A stretch of DNA of 64,000 bases from Planococcus citri (Eukaryota; Arthropoda; Insecta; Hemiptera; Pseudococcidae), in assembly GCF_950023065.1 (NCBI RefSeq), contig NC_088677.1, forward strand, positions 57,871,469-57,935,468, read 5' to 3'. Made by a program: the position numbers and the translations under genes. This document shows, piece after piece, positions 1-13,215 of the stretch (position 1 is its first letter; each line of letters starts with the position of its first letter). The notes under the pieces are model-generated. The model searched no databases and was not told the origin of the DNA. It saw nothing but the letters and a program-made list of their open reading frames with translations.

Positions 1-955
1 TTCAGGAGCTTCTGAAAACCGATAGTCACAGCGATGTCGAATTAGTTCATAAAAATCTCTTCGTCCGGCGAAACTATTCAAAATGGGAATTATTTTCCAT
101 GTCATCGTGAATAAATTCTTCAAGTTTCAAATCATTAAGAAATCACCGTTTCCTCGATTGAAAACCTACTACATTTTTCGTTGGGAGAACCCCACGCAAT
201 TGCACCATCACCGAAACTTAAAATGGGGCCAGAGTAAGTTCAAGCTTGCCCCACACTCCTCTTCAAAAAAAAATCTGGCTGTAATTCGTACCTAGTTTGT
301 GAATTCGTAATTTTATTTTGATCAATTGAGATTCATTAAAAAAAAATATGATAAAAATTAATCTTTTTTTGAAAAAATAAGTAAGTACCTAAATGAATTT
401 TTGAACAGAATAATGTACATACAATTTGTTCAACGCAATTCTAAATTGCAACCATACGGGTAAGAGCGAGGTAAATATTTACATATAGGTTTAATATAGG
501 TAGGTATATTTTTCCTTGTACATAGGTAAACACATATCTTATCAAACCACGGTCTACTTTTTAAAAAATAATTTAGCTCATGAAAGCCATTTTCGGCTGA
601 AAACAAGTTGAAGTAGGTATTGATTCAAAATATGTACAATCAATATTTGAAAACGATTAGTAATAAATCACCTTGAAATTTAGCACAGGAGGGTCGTAAA
701 ATCGTAAAAACCAAAAAAATGAAAAATATAGATTTTTTTGTTGAAATGATGACTAAGGACGAGTAGATATCATTAGGTACCTACTAAAATAAACAATAAA
801 AAGTGTTCAAAAAAATTTCCAATGAGCAATGTTTACATGATTGTCTGACAATAGTTCATACATAAAGAGCAACAAATTTTCATCATGAAACAGAAACAGA
901 ACGATGAAACAAGAAGTAAGGCCTTATTGAAAATTCTAAAACTTGAAATATAAGT
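1..955. other. Upstream stretch with no recognisable gene
   Basis: AT-rich sequence with only short open frames that match nothing I recognise. No exon of the esterase family and no repeat family seen elsewhere in the window was found here. Confidence 0.5.
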
Positions 956-1589
956 GAATCGGTCAGTACGGAAAGGGGATAAGTCCATTTTTGCGTTTTT
1001 CAGGAATAACAAAAAACTGATTCATTCAAAAATCAAAAAATTTTAGTAAACATGCTTAAGGTCATTGAAAGATGACCCCAAGACACAACTTTTAGCGCAG
1101 TTTCCAAAAAAAAATATTCACGTGCGCCGGTGCTGTTGCTGCCTAAACAAATGGGACTTAGACCCTTTCTGCACTCAATCGACAAAATTTCTTTTGAAAT
1201 TTCTCGGGCACGAATGGGGCTTGATTCTACATCTAAGTACATCATTTAGACTGCTATCTCGTTTAAATTGACCAAAAACCCCTTGAGTTCTAAGACTTTT
1301 TGCCGAAGTTGTTAATTTTTTCATCATTTTTCAGTTCAGAGATTAACTTAAATTTCAAAAAATGGTCTTCTCAAAAATGTTAGTTATTTTTCAAGGAATT
1401 TAAAACATTTTACAAAAAAGTCATAAATGCGGATCCGCCCTTTTTCTGCGCCCAAATACCACTTTCCCGGCAGTTTTGCGGAAATCTGACATCACCAGTC
1501 GATCCGCCGTAGGTACTTTGAAACCCCCATTTCCGCAAAAAATTTTTTTTCAAAAATGTGACTTGTTACCTTTCCGTACTGACCGATTC
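956..1589. mobile_element. MITE-like element with terminal inverted repeats
   Basis: The left end GAATCGGTCAGTACGGAAAG is matched in inverted orientation at the right end (about 1568-1589), and the similarity continues imperfectly for about ten more bases. The 634-bp interior has no convincing transposase, so this reads as a non-autonomous DNA element. The superfamily cannot be assigned, and no clear target duplication was seen. Confidence 0.6.
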
Positions 1590-2106
1590 AAGTATTTAGC
1601 AGAAATTACGGATTCTCAAACGTAAAGTTTTGGAGTATTTTTGTACATACATAAATGTATTTCCCCGGTAACCGGTTTTAAAAAATTAGGCATTTAGAAA
1701 AATATGTATTTTAAAACAAACAGGCTCGCTAGTGTCATTTGTTTGAAGCGTGTTCCAACTACATCCCTTAAAAAAAAACACACTGCCTATTCAATCTTGA
1801 ATGACACTCTGGACTCAACTAGAATTTCGTTTGTTCCCAAGGAATGTCAACAACAATATCAAAGTTCGACGACACACGAGCAGGTATATTTTCATAGAAT
1901 AACCAAAAACAACTCTTCAAAACGTTTTCAATATGTTAAAGCACGTGCCGCACTTAAATGATAAATTCGTAAGTATACGATAAGCCCATAAAACAAACAA
2001 CGAAACTTTTCCAAGACAGAGGCTCAGTTCGTTAACCAAACAGCTTAATTCAATTCACTTCTCATAAAATAATAATTCAAAATACATTAACCCAGGAACA
2101 GGAAAA
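1590..2106. other. 5' flank of esterase gene A
   Basis: No gene recognised. An open frame at 1704-1961 (85 codons) resembles nothing I know and has no esterase features. A TCAGTT that fits the arthropod initiator consensus lies near 2024, about 80 bases before the ATG of gene A. This is a possible transcription start only. Confidence 0.35.
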
Positions 2107-5100
2107 ATGTCAGACCGAGTAATCGTTTCCGTTAAAGAAGGAAAAGTTCATGGCATCAAAAGATATTCGAATTACTCTGGAGCTGTATACTATTCGTTTT
2201 TTGGAATACCATATGGACAGCCGCCAATAAATTCATTGCGATTCAAAGTAATTTTTTCAGGAATTACCTACACTAAATTTTCAACTTTTGAATAACCAAA
2301 GGAAAATTTTGGCTCAGGATCCAGTGAAAGTGAAACCTTGGAAAAACATTTACGACGCCACGATTGAAAAGCCCGGTTGCGTACAGTTCTGCTTGAAGTC
2401 TTATCGATTGACTGGAACGGAAGATTGCTTATTTAACAACATACATACACCAGAAGTGATTATATATTCCATCCAAGTAATGAATCCACATTGTGGAGCA
2501 ACATTCTCATAATATTCATTTTCAAACTAGTTACCAACAAAGTCCACTCTCTTGAGACCTGTGATTGTTTTTATTCATCCTGGAGGATTCCTTCACGGCT
2601 CACCCAAAGAAGATGATTTCGGATCCACTACTTTTTTTATGCATCACGATATCGTGTATGTTGGTATTGCACATAGATTACATATCTTGGGTGAGTAATT
2701 CAAATTAAATATTGATAGGAATCTCATCTTAAAATGATTATAAAAAAAAGAACTAAAATTAATATTCGAGAATTTTAGGTTTCCTGAATTTAGGAATAAA
2801 TGAATGTTCGGGAAATCAAGGTATCAAAGATATAATTCTGTCACTTCAATGGATCAAAGAAAATATAAAATCATTCGGAGGCGATCCAGAAAACATCACT
2901 CTTCTGGGCAGTAGCAGCGGAGCCTTCATCGTCCACATAATGCTCTTGTCACCAGCATCGAAAGGTAATTACGGTTTTGTACCATTTATAGTGCCATCTA
3001 AACTTTTACATCTCGTAAAAAAAAAAAACAACAGGAGTCTTCTGAGTTCATGATTAAGAATTTAAAATCAATTCAGGTCTTTTTCACAAAGCTGTCATCA
3101 TGGGAGCAAATTTGTTCGATCCAACTGCACCCCTTCAAGATACAAATTCACCTATTGCGTTCAAATTAGCATGCTCTTTGGGCTACAAAGGAACTTTGGA
3201 CGATGAGAAAAAATTATTAAGTTTTTTCAAGAAATCCAATCCTGTGCAATTAATCTCTGAACAAAGAATGCTCTACTTCAATGAATTTCGTCAAGTAGGT
3301 ATACGGACTAACCTATTTTTCAATAATACGCAGATTATTTTAAATTTCTACGTGCTGTATCACTATAGAATAACGCTTTATTACTCCCGGGTGGTCTATT
3401 TGTACCTACCGTTGACCATGGAGAAAACGCAATACTGCCTGAACCCAGAAACTTGATTCAATCCACACCACGAATTCCCCTCATGATAGGATATGGCGAG
3501 AGAGAATCAGCATTGGGATTTACTCGTAAATACTTTTGTTTTGACTAAATATGGCGGAGATGTTCCTTTTGAGTTTAAAAGTCATCAAGAACATTTTTTA
3601 GCTCCAAAAATGTTCAAACAGATGAAATTTTTGAAAAAATCGTGCATTTTTTTTATCTAGCCCACAGCCAGCCTGTTTTGGAGAAAATGGCTCAGTTCCA
3701 AAAGATAATGTACTGGAGGTTCTACGTCAACTTAAACCACTACCGTCAAAATCAAAGATCAATACTGAACGGTTGAAAATTTGGTGAAATATTTACAAAT
3801 ATAGCGGTGCCAATTTTTTGGTCATTGAAGCCAATTTCAAAAAGCCAAAATTTATAAGTTTTGATACGCATTTCTTTATTTATTAGAATTGGTAATAACG
3901 ACCAAAAATTGGTACCACTGTATATTCCAAAATATTTCCCTCTTTTCAGAAATGAATAATGATTTATACCCCTCAGTTGGGTAGGGACTGAAACGAAAAA
4001 AATTTTTTTTTTCGAAAAACCCTCCCACTTTGAGAGTTTAAATTTTCCCTCCAAGGGCACCTTTGCATAAGCCTGAAATTTTTTCTATCAAGTATGACTT
4101 CTAACTCAAAATGAGGGTCTCTATACCGAATTTGATAAAACTCCGCCAACGATTTTTTTTCGCATTACGTCTTAATGATGTCAATGTTATACTTATTTCA
4201 TAGGAGGGCGTATCCGGGAAAGTACCCAAAAAAATTTTAAAACATCAATTCGTCAAAATCCCTGGGGATGGGGAGGCAAACTGACTGACGATGATATAGA
4301 GATAATAAACGAACAAGTGGAATCTTTCTATCTAGAAGGGAAGTCCACAAAACAAGCATCAGTATCGACAATGATTGATGTAAGTACCTAGTAAGTGTAA
4401 AATAGCGTTGATTTTTCTTATAGCTTTAATTACAGAATTTGAAGCTTATTAAAACAACATTTCTTCAAAAATTCTCAAACGTGCAATTCTCGATTTATTT
4501 TCAGATTCAAACCGGTGCTATGCTGTCGGATACTTATGATACTTTAATAAATGTAGTCGCGTCTACTTCAGATTCGCACGTTTATGTTTATAAATTTTTG
4601 TTCGAAGGTGACATGACGACCATGAAAAACAATTTCATAAATCTATTCGACGAAAACCTATCAGGTATTTATGATTTGAAAAAAACATTATTGACTCTAC
4701 TCCAGGAAATTTCATCTTTTATACTAGGCACTTTTCATGGAGACGATGTCTGTTACTGGAATTGTATGGGCGATCCACCAACGACTCCTAAAACTAAAGA
4801 AATGGTAGAAATGTTTACCAAAATTATCACCACGTTTGCCAGGAATGGGTAAATAATTGCCATTCGACCTCGATAACATCAGATTAACCTATTATTTATT
4901 GATTCCTGATTCATTTTTTAAATACACCCACGACTTTTTTCCGCAGAGATCCAAATTTTGAAAATTTGGAGGTTCATTGGAGACCTACAAAACCAGATTC
5001 TCCTTGTTATTTGAGTATAAATAATAAGTTGGAAATGATTAACGGTCGTGTGCATGAAGAAAAATTAGTATTTTGGGATAAAATCAAGAAACAATTCGGG

Positions 5101-5136
5101 AGACGAGACGATGCAATAGCTTCCCAAAATGATTAG
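2107..5136 (+). CDS. Carboxylesterase type B, copy A (548 aa)
   Basis: Predicted cytosolic ester hydrolase of the alpha/beta-hydrolase fold. Exons: 2107-2247, 2318-2455, 2531-2690, 2779-2964, 3077-3294, 3369-3525, 4204-4379, 4505-4664, 4728-4848, 4947-5136. All have GT-AG introns and the frame stays open for 549 codons. The oxyanion hole is H109-P-G-G. The nucleophile is Ser192 in GSSSG, preceded by FGGDP. The acid is Glu327 in GYGERES, and the base is His449 in GTFHGDD. The EDCL motif of the first disulfide loop is present. The protein starts directly at the fold (MSDRVIVSVKEG) with no signal peptide, membrane segment or ER-retention tail, so cytosolic action is inferred. It is the first gene of the tandem array and belongs to the V-K-E-G subfamily with B and E. 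Exon 5 (218 nt) and exon 6 (157 nt) are each one codon shorter than in B. Substrate is unknown. Confidence 0.9.
3650..3960. repeat. Dispersed repeat in gene A intron 6
   Basis: This segment resembles 60380-60720 in the giant intron of gene K. Both contain CTAGCCCA, then CCTGTTTTGGA, GGTTCT and CGTC-ACCTA-type stretches in the same order, followed by a motif around GACCAAAAA. A piece of the second part also occurs near 48705-48760. It is a degenerate interspersed repeat of unknown class. Confidence 0.45.
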
Positions 5137-5768
5137 CCAATAAGTACTTGGATGTTCAATATCATAAGATTGCTTATTGGTTCAATTCGATCACGAATAA
5201 TTAAATTCTAAGTATTATTAATTCTATTTTTGTATCATCAATTCCCAAACACAATTTTTTACAATCTTTGAAAAGTGTTCCATAAAAGGAATGCAGGAAG
5301 AATTAGCACAAATGGGGAGATCAACTTGAGCTTAGACGAAATCGAATCGAAAAAATAAGGTTATGCCCATGTTTATCAACTTCAAAAACGTATTCCACGT
5401 TTTTCTAAAAAATGTAACCCTCAGCTTAAGAGAAAGTGACGTGGTAATAAAACCGCGGCTACATCAAAAATATGTAGAATACTTCGAACTACCATAAAAA
5501 ATATCAAAGCCCATTCAAGTTTATCTTATGTAAGTATTCCATAAAATCGACACAAAAGAGTCGCGTAATAATTGTCTTTCCCCCTTTACTTCGACTCCCA
5601 TTTCCTTTCTCCACATATGATGCGGCAAAAACTAATTACAAGTACAAAAAACTGATAAATACAAAGTATACAACGGGCTCAAAAGCAATCAAAAGATAAA
5701 ATATATGGTCTGCCAGCAATATTTTTGGTTAACAACTGCACAAAGCAATTCACAACCGAAAAGTGAAA
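5137..5768. other. Intergenic region A-B
   Basis: This is the 632 bp between the stop of A and the ATG of B. It has no exon, no inverted repeat and no recognisable element. It presumably holds the 3' end of A and the promoter of B. Confidence 0.5.
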
Positions 5769-8700
5769 ATGTCTGACAGAATCGTGATTTCTGTGAAAGA
5801 AGGAAAAATTCGTGGCATTAAAAGAAAATTCGAATATTCTGGTGCAGAATACTTCTCTTTCTATGGAGTACCATATGGACAATTACCTACCAGTTCATTG
5901 CGATTTAAGGTAAATCTAATCATAATTGTTCTCCGAAATTACACTCAGTTTTGAAGCCAGCATGCAATTTTTAAAAAAAATCCGATACAGGATCCAGTGA
6001 AAGTGAAACCTTGGAAAGATATTTACGATGCTACAATTGAAAAACCAGGCTGCTTACAATTTTCACTAATGCTTTATCGATTGTTAGGATCGGAAGATTG
6101 CTTATTTAATAACATCCACACGCCTGAGGTGAGTAAGTTTCCTTTTCGCTTTCATAACATTAAATGCTGAAGAACCCCGATAAAAATATATTTTTAACCA
6201 GTTGCCAACAAAATTCAGCTCATTGAAACCTGTAATCGTCCGTATTCATGGCGGAGGATATTTCCATGGTTCACCAAATGAAGATCAATCTGGAAGCATC
6301 GCCAACATCATGCATCATGATATAGTTTACGTTGGCATTGCGCATCGATTACATATTCTGGGTAAAAAATTTCAATTCGATTTCTCAATTAGATACTTTA
6401 TTTAAGTACCTTTATCGATGAAAAGTTTAAAAATGTGTATCGCAGGTTTCGCAAATTTAGGAATAAAAGAATGCTCTGGAAATCAGGGCATCAAAGATAT
6501 CATACTGTCGCTTCATTGGATCAAGGATAACATAAAATCATTCGGAGGTGATCCTGAGAATATCACTTTAATAGGGGGCAGCAGCGGAGCAGTAATTAAT
6601 CACATATTAATGTTATCGCCAGTGACTAAAGGTATGATAAATGATAATTTATACACCTGCCACTAAAATAATCACTAGGTACCATCATTATTACTCACTC
6701 TCAAATTTACAATTCATATGTAGAGAGCTTCAATGAACTGATTTGAGTCGATATTAATGAATAGGCCTGTTTCACAAAGCTGTGATAATGGGATCACACT
6801 TGTTCAATCCGACTGATCCATATTGCAAGGACACAAACGAAGAATTGGTTTTCAAATTAGCCTGCTCGCAAGGTTACAAAGGCAATTTAAAAGATAAGAA
6901 AAAATTACTATCGTTTTTGAAGAAGTTAAATCCTTTGCAATTTGTTGAAGGGCAAAGAAGCTACCTCGTAAAAGAATTTCGTCAGGTAAAGATAAAAAAA
7001 TTAATTTTAATGGCACCTCCCTCAAATCCTTATGTAATGTACATGTATACCTAATTTTACATTTTACCTAGACCAATGCTCCAATACTACCTTGTGGAGT
7101 TTTCATCCCAAGTGTGGACGGTGGGGAAAACGGAGTATTACCTGAATTTCCCAGGAATTTAATACCGTCAACGGCACGCATTCCAATCATCATTGGGTAT
7201 GGCGAGAGGGAAGCAGCTATGGGATTCGTTCGTAAGTGAATCAAAATGTAAAATACTTCATGGAAATGTAACTAAGTACCTATCAATAAAAAAATCGCTT
7301 GGGTTCATTTGTTTTAGGAGGACCAGTGAGAGAAAGTTCTGAAAATAACTTTAAAACTTCAGCTCGTCAAAATAAATGGGGATGGGGACGTGAACTGAGT
7401 GACGAAGATATTGATCTCATATACAAACAAGTCGAATCTTTCTATTTGGAGGGAAAGTCTATAAAGCAAGCATCTTTGTCTACAATGATCGATGTAGGTT
7501 GAGATACAAAACGTATAAGCACAGGCACACTCCCCCCCCCACCCCCCAGTAATTTCAGTCCCAAGTGTTTAAATACATTGTGTATTTTAATTTTTAGATT
7601 CAAACCGGTATCATAATGTCGGATGTTTACGATACTCTAATTAATGTGGTCGCTTCTGATCCAAAATCACCCGTGTACGTTTATAAATTTCTATTCGAAG
7701 GTGAAATGGAAACTGTGAAGAATAGATTTATCAATTTGTACGATGAACGATTGGAAGGTAACTTTTGAAACCAGCAATAGGCTAGATTGAATTCGAATCT
7801 ATCCTCTTGCTGGTGCAAAATCGATCTCATATTGTCGATTAATGCACAGAAAAGTAACAATTTTTACGAAATAATTTGAAAAAAATTTGAAAGGTACCAA
7901 AATTATTGTTTTAAACCAGATCTAAACGAGTAAAAATGTCTAAATAGTAACTGAAGTACCCTAATCTAATTTTTATTAACTGTTCTCACACATGAATGAA
8001 GCAATAGGTACCTCAAAAATCAAAATTTAATAAAAATTGCTAAAGTGTGAGGGTGAAGGTAGCAAATTCTTAAATATCCAATAACGTTACAAAATTGTTG
8101 AAAATATCACAAAAAAATGTTTTACTTTTTGGGTGATGAAGAAGAGACATTCAAAAAATTTCAATTCATGATCGAGAATTTTCTATGCGAATCATCACTC
8201 GGTTCAAAAAATACACCATAAATTGAGAAAAATTGGCTTACCCGCATTATCAAATTCTACTACCTTGGCAACAAAAATTTGTACTCACCTGAAACAAAAA
8301 AACAAGATGAACTATCGATTAGTGAATTATGAAACGCAAATCGATTCAGAGTAGCTTTTTTCGTGCTGGATTTCAATGTATCTACTTACGTCTTACACAG
8401 GCAGCGAAAGAGGGGAAATTACAATTTTCGAAATTTCGGGCTGAAAAATGGGGAGGCTCTGTACAAAGCTCAAAAATCGCTATGACTTTTTTGTTGGTCC
8501 CAAACTTGAAATTCAACTTTGATAAATTGGAAATTTTTTCACTACTACTCGCTAATTGGAATGGATTAACATTTTGGGCGGAACTCAAAAGGGACAATGA
8601 TTTCTACCAAAATAAAAAATAATTGTTTCATCCAGAATTATAGTTTTTCTCAACAAGCGGTAAAGATATATATTTTTGTTTTACTAACATATGTACCTAC

Positions 8701-10283
8701 TATAAATTCGACATAAAATTATCATTTTTGAGTCGGAGTGATCTGAACATATGTACTTACTTTAATAGGTCAAAAGAGTAGGTTCTTACTACGATCGCGA
8801 AAATATACAAAATCGATTTGGCTACATCAGGGTAAAAATTTCAACTTTGAGACTCCAAGGCCAACGTACATAAAAATCATCATTCGTCACCATTTCTGAG
8901 TTCAGATCAATATTTTAATCAATTTCAACCCGAGAATAGTTTTTGTCCAAATCACTGAAATTGATAAAAAAATGTTTGAAACTAAAAACTTTCAGTTCTG
9001 AGGCTGGAAATTACAACTTTGAGGCTAAAGTTGAAATCATTCGTATCTATACATAGGTACATATTTAGAATTCAGGCAATGCTAAATTCATAACCAGTTT
9101 TGAAATATGTTTATGGTTTTTATTCCATCAGCAAAATTTATTAAGGATTTATAACGTAATTAATTGAAAAATTGGATAAAATTGCCTGAAAAATGCACTA
9201 CATCCTAAATAATCAATAAAGTGCACTTTTGTATTTTGAAATTGGATGTAATGGGTATTTGATGTTTGGAACCACCTCCCTCCCCCTTAAAACCTAGTTC
9301 AATTTTTTCTGACAGATCCAGGTGGTAGAGAAAATGAAGTCTTGATAGCTCCTTCTTGCTATTGTTTAGCTTTAGGTTTTTAAAAATTTTCATTTTCCCT
9401 TTATCGAAGTCCGGCACACATTTATGGCTACCAAAAAAGTTCTCATAATTCTTTTTCTAGAGCTATTTTTTGACTTGGTGTGCAAACTATAGATATGATT
9501 GAACTACGGCTACGATTTTTAATCATTCTAACATGTATTGTATCAAAACCCCCCAGAGACGCACCAGGTTCACCAAGACGTCATTGGCAAGGTTTGTCGA
9601 TGGCATTTCAGAGAACTTTGTGTACCCCCAGGAGTTTTGTATACAGTATTTTTTTCGTTTTTCTAAAAATTGAAAAAAAAAACAATATTCAACTCCTCAA
9701 TCACTCAAGGACATTTAAGAGCGGAGGCGACGTACACCATTTCCCTAATATGTATGTACTCACTTCACAGAAAAAAATCTTCTCAACTCTTAGGTATTTT
9801 TAAAATCTCAGCTATGGTAAATGTGAAAACCCGAGAACCGACTCGAGAAGGCCCAAGAAAAAGTGACGATCTCGGTACATTTTGACATTTAAAATTTGTA
9901 TTTTGAAGGTACCTTTCATGGCGATGACATGTGTTATTGGAGCCACGTTGGCGAACCCCTCAACACCAAAACTAAACAGATGATAGAAACATTTACGAAA
10001 TTCATAGTCTCCTTTGCGAGAACAGGGTAAGAAACTGAATAATTTTGAACCACATTCATCAGTCATCAAAACACATTTCATTTTCTCCAGGGATCCCAAC
10101 AACGAAACTTTGCCGGTTCAGTGGAGACCTACCAAACCGGATACGCCTTGTTACCTGAGCATTAGCAATGAACTAGAAATGGTCAACAGTCGACTGCACG
10201 ACGAAAAATTACAATTTCTGGGACAAAATAAAGAGACAATTCGAAAAAAAGCAATAAAAATAAATCTTCAAATAAAATTATAA
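5769..10283 (+). CDS. Carboxylesterase type B, copy B (550 aa, frameshifted C-terminus)
   Basis: Cytosolic esterase of the V-K-E-G subfamily. Exons: 5769-5909, 5991-6128, 6202-6361, 6446-6631, 6765-6985, 7072-7231, 7318-7493, 7598-7757, 9909-10026, 10091-10283. It has the only canonical H109-G-G-G oxyanion hole in the array. The nucleophile is in GGSSG (Ser192), the acid is Glu329 in GYGEREA and the base is His451 in GTFHGDD. Intron 8 is 2.15 kb, while most introns here are 60-120 bp. Compared with E, the last exon carries one extra C around 10220: E reads E-F-W-D-K-I-K-K, but B reads Q-F-L-G-Q-N-K-E and runs on to a later stop. The core domain and triad are unaffected, so it may still be active. 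AATAAA-type signals overlap the stop region near 10253-10280. It could also be an early pseudogene. Confidence 0.85.
7758..9908. other. Long intron 8 of gene B
   Basis: This is 2.15 kb of AT-rich sequence between the exon ending at 7757 and the exon starting at 9909. No transposase, reverse transcriptase, terminal inverted repeat or esterase exon was recognised. Open frames at 8329-8622 and 9480-9803 match nothing I know. Confidence 0.55.
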
Positions 10284-10657
10284 AATTATTGTTTCCCAAA
10301 TCAAAAAAAAAAAACTTGTTTACATTTTTGTTTGATGAGAGTACATCCTCTTCAAATCGATACGAATTTCAGTGATAACCACCTAGAGGACCTAGGACAT
10401 TGTAGATAGGATGAACAGGTGTACATGGTGACACCTATGGTTACTGATAAACGAGCTCAATGTCATTTCTCTTTAGGAAAAAAATCCAAAATCTAGCGTA
10501 ACACTGCATTACCTTCTAACAGATAAACGTCAACTATCGTGAACCAATACTACACATAAATCGTTACGCAATTAGACGTTTTTTATTATTGTACCACAAA
10601 CATTATTGTGATAAATATTGCAATTTTGAAATCCATTTTTTAAAAAGAAAACTTGGC
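10284..10657. other. Intergenic region B-C
   Basis: A 374-bp spacer with no gene. It must contain the promoter and 5' leader of gene C. No strong TATA box was seen. Confidence 0.5.
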
Positions 10658-13215
10658 ATGTCTGAAAAAATATTAGTAACTGTAAAGGAGGGTAAAATTC
10701 GTGGCGTTAAACAATTTTCCACGTTCTCCGGAGTTGAATATTATTCTTTTTATGGCGTTCCTTATGGTCAACCACCCATCGATAATTTACGATTCAAGGT
10801 AACACTGACAAAAATCATTATTTAATAAATCTAAGATTATCATATATCTCTGGATTGTTTTTTTTTTTTTTGGTCAGACGTTGACATGAATATTTGAGAT
10901 AATTTAACGAACGATTAAATTATAAGTCCAGTCAGTTAGGATTAATTTTTGACATTTTTACCTATAATTAAACTATTCTTGTTCCAATCCAAAGAACTAT
11001 TTGAATCTTCGGGGCTGAAAAACCGAGCTCCGCTAATTAAGGATATTGGGATGTAAAAATCCAATGCCTGTGGTGTACCATATAATCGACATTCAAATCC
11101 AAACAGGACCCTGTGAAAGTGAAACCATGGAAAGAAGTTCTCGACGCGACTGCCGAGCAGCCAGGTTGTTCACAATTTTCGCTCCTGTCTTATGAATACT
11201 TAGGAACCGAAGATTGCTTGTTCAACAATATATATATACCAAAGGTAAAAAATTACGAAAATAAAATTGCATATTGAACAATAATTCTCGTTCAAAAATT
11301 TCAAAACTATTTGTTTTTCATCAGATGCCAAAGAAAAATGAGAATTTGAGACCAGTGATCGTCAACATTCACCCGGGAGCCCTTCATTTTGGTACACCAC
11401 ATTCCACACACTACGGATCTCCTCAATTTATTATGCATCATGACACCGTGTATGTGTGCATTTCGTACAGACTGCATATATTAGGTCAATATTATTTTTT
11501 CTCAAAGAAAAGCCACTGATGAGTTAATATAAATTCAATAAAAAAGTACTATCCATATGTACAGGCTTTCTGAACTTGGGATTAAAAGAATGCTCTGGAA
11601 ATCAAGCACTCAAAGATATAATATTATCACTCAAATGGATCAAAGAAAATATACATTCATTTGGTGGAGATCCTGACAACGTAACATTGATCGGAAGTAG
11701 CAGCGGAGCAGGATTAGTTAACATACTGATGTTATCACCAGCAGCCAGAGGTGACATAATTGGCATAAATTTACACCTTCGTAAAATAATTCACTAATAA
11801 TTTCTTTCAACGCAGGCCTATTCCATAAAGCGGTAATCATGGGCAGTTACGTGCTAAGTCCTGTCGTTCCATTTCGAGACACGAATAAAGACGTTGGACT
11901 GGATGTTGCATTAACTTTGGGCTACCAAGACGATCCGAAAGACTCTAAAAAAATATTATTGTTTTTAAGAAAACAAGAACCCTTGATGCTTATCGAACAA
12001 TGCAGACGTTGTCAAAAAGCTGCCCAAGAGGTATTACCAACAAAGTGCACATAAAATTTCTTCTATCCAGAGTAATATCTAATTAGTTTTCAGACAATCG
12101 CCGCCATTCTGCCAATTGCTGCATTCTCTCCCACCATTGATCCGGTTGTTATACCCGATTCGCCGAAAAATCTTGTCCCATCTATAACGAAAATACCCAC
12201 CATGGTGGGATTTTCTCAGAAAGAATCAGTTCTTGGATTCGTGAGTAAGTAGAATTGCGTCCGTACTTAATATTCATCAGAAATAAAATGTCTACGTGGG
12301 TTTGATTCTTTGAAATTTAGGAACTCAAAGAGCACAAACTGAGAAAAATTTCAACGCTTCGTTTCGTCAAAATGCCTGGGGTTGGGGATATAATCTCAGC
12401 GACAAAGATGTTAAACTCATAAACAAAGAAATGGAAATGTTTTACACTAACGGGCAGCCTTTGAAGAATGCACCGTTGCCTCTTAAAGTTGATGTAATGC
12501 GCAACACTCTTATTAAATATGTCACTTGTAACATTAAAACGTCAGGACATTCTTGATAAAAAAAGCCATCATTGGAATGCTTCGCAGATCCAAAGTGATA
12601 TATCAATGTCAGAAATTTATGACACAGTTATCAATCCTATATCAAAAGATTTGCCATCTTCAGTATTCGTTTATTTGTTCGAATTCGAGGGCAATATTTT
12701 TACCATGAATACAACACTGAAAACTGTACTCGACGAGCCACTCAAAGGTGAGTTATTTTATCAATCTTTGGCCCACTCAAAGGTGAGTTACTATTTCATC
12801 AATCTTTGGCTTTTTGAAAATCGAATTTTTACCTACTTATTACTTGAATAGGAACCCTACATGCCACAGACTTCAGCTACTGGAATCGTATAGGTGATCC
12901 GGGTGACAAAGATGCTCATCAAATGGTCCACACTTTCACCAAACTCATTACAACATTTGCCAGAAATGGGTAAGAATGTCATTATGACCGTGTGACTGAC
13001 CTTTTTTGTTACTACATAGTTACTGATTTTGCAAAAAAAAATATATGTTCAGAGATCCAAATTACGAAGAATTTTCAATCAAATGGAGACCTTCCACACC
13101 AGAGACCCCATGTTACTTGAGTATAAATAAACCATTTGCAATGGTTGATGGTAAACTGAACAACGATAGACTGGAATTTTGGGACACAATAAAAAAGAAA
13201 TATAAAAAAGAATGA
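10658..13215 (+). CDS. Carboxylesterase type B, copy C (534 aa)
   Basis: Cytosolic esterase, intermediate between the two subfamilies: it starts with V-K-E-G like A and B but has the H-P-G-A hole of D, G and J. Exons: 10658-10798, 11107-11244, 11325-11484, 11565-11750, 11816-12030, 12094-12244, 12321-12493, 12588-12747, 12852-12969, 13053-13215. The triad is Ser192 (GSSSG), Glu324 (FSQKES) and His445 (GTLHATD). Exon 6 is the shortest of the array (151 nt). At the end of exon 6 two overlapping donors are possible (GTGAGT and GTAAGT); only the second keeps the phase. The exon 8 donor lies in a local direct duplication (see 12738-12810). An AATAAA polyadenylation signal sits at 13221-13226, just after the stop. 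Confidence 0.9.
12738..12810 (+). repeat. Tandem duplication of a 5' splice site in gene C
   Basis: A block of about 35 bp containing CCACTCAAAG|GTGAGTTA and the start of intron 8 is present twice, at 12738-12772 and 12773-12810, with a 3-bp difference. The two donors are identical over at least 12 bases. The first keeps phase with exon 9. The second would add 35 nt and shift the frame. Confidence 0.8.

Noticed and set aside
1704..1961. 85-codon open frame upstream of gene A
   Set aside because: No family resemblance, no splice partner that joins it to exon 1 of A, and composition like the surrounding spacer.
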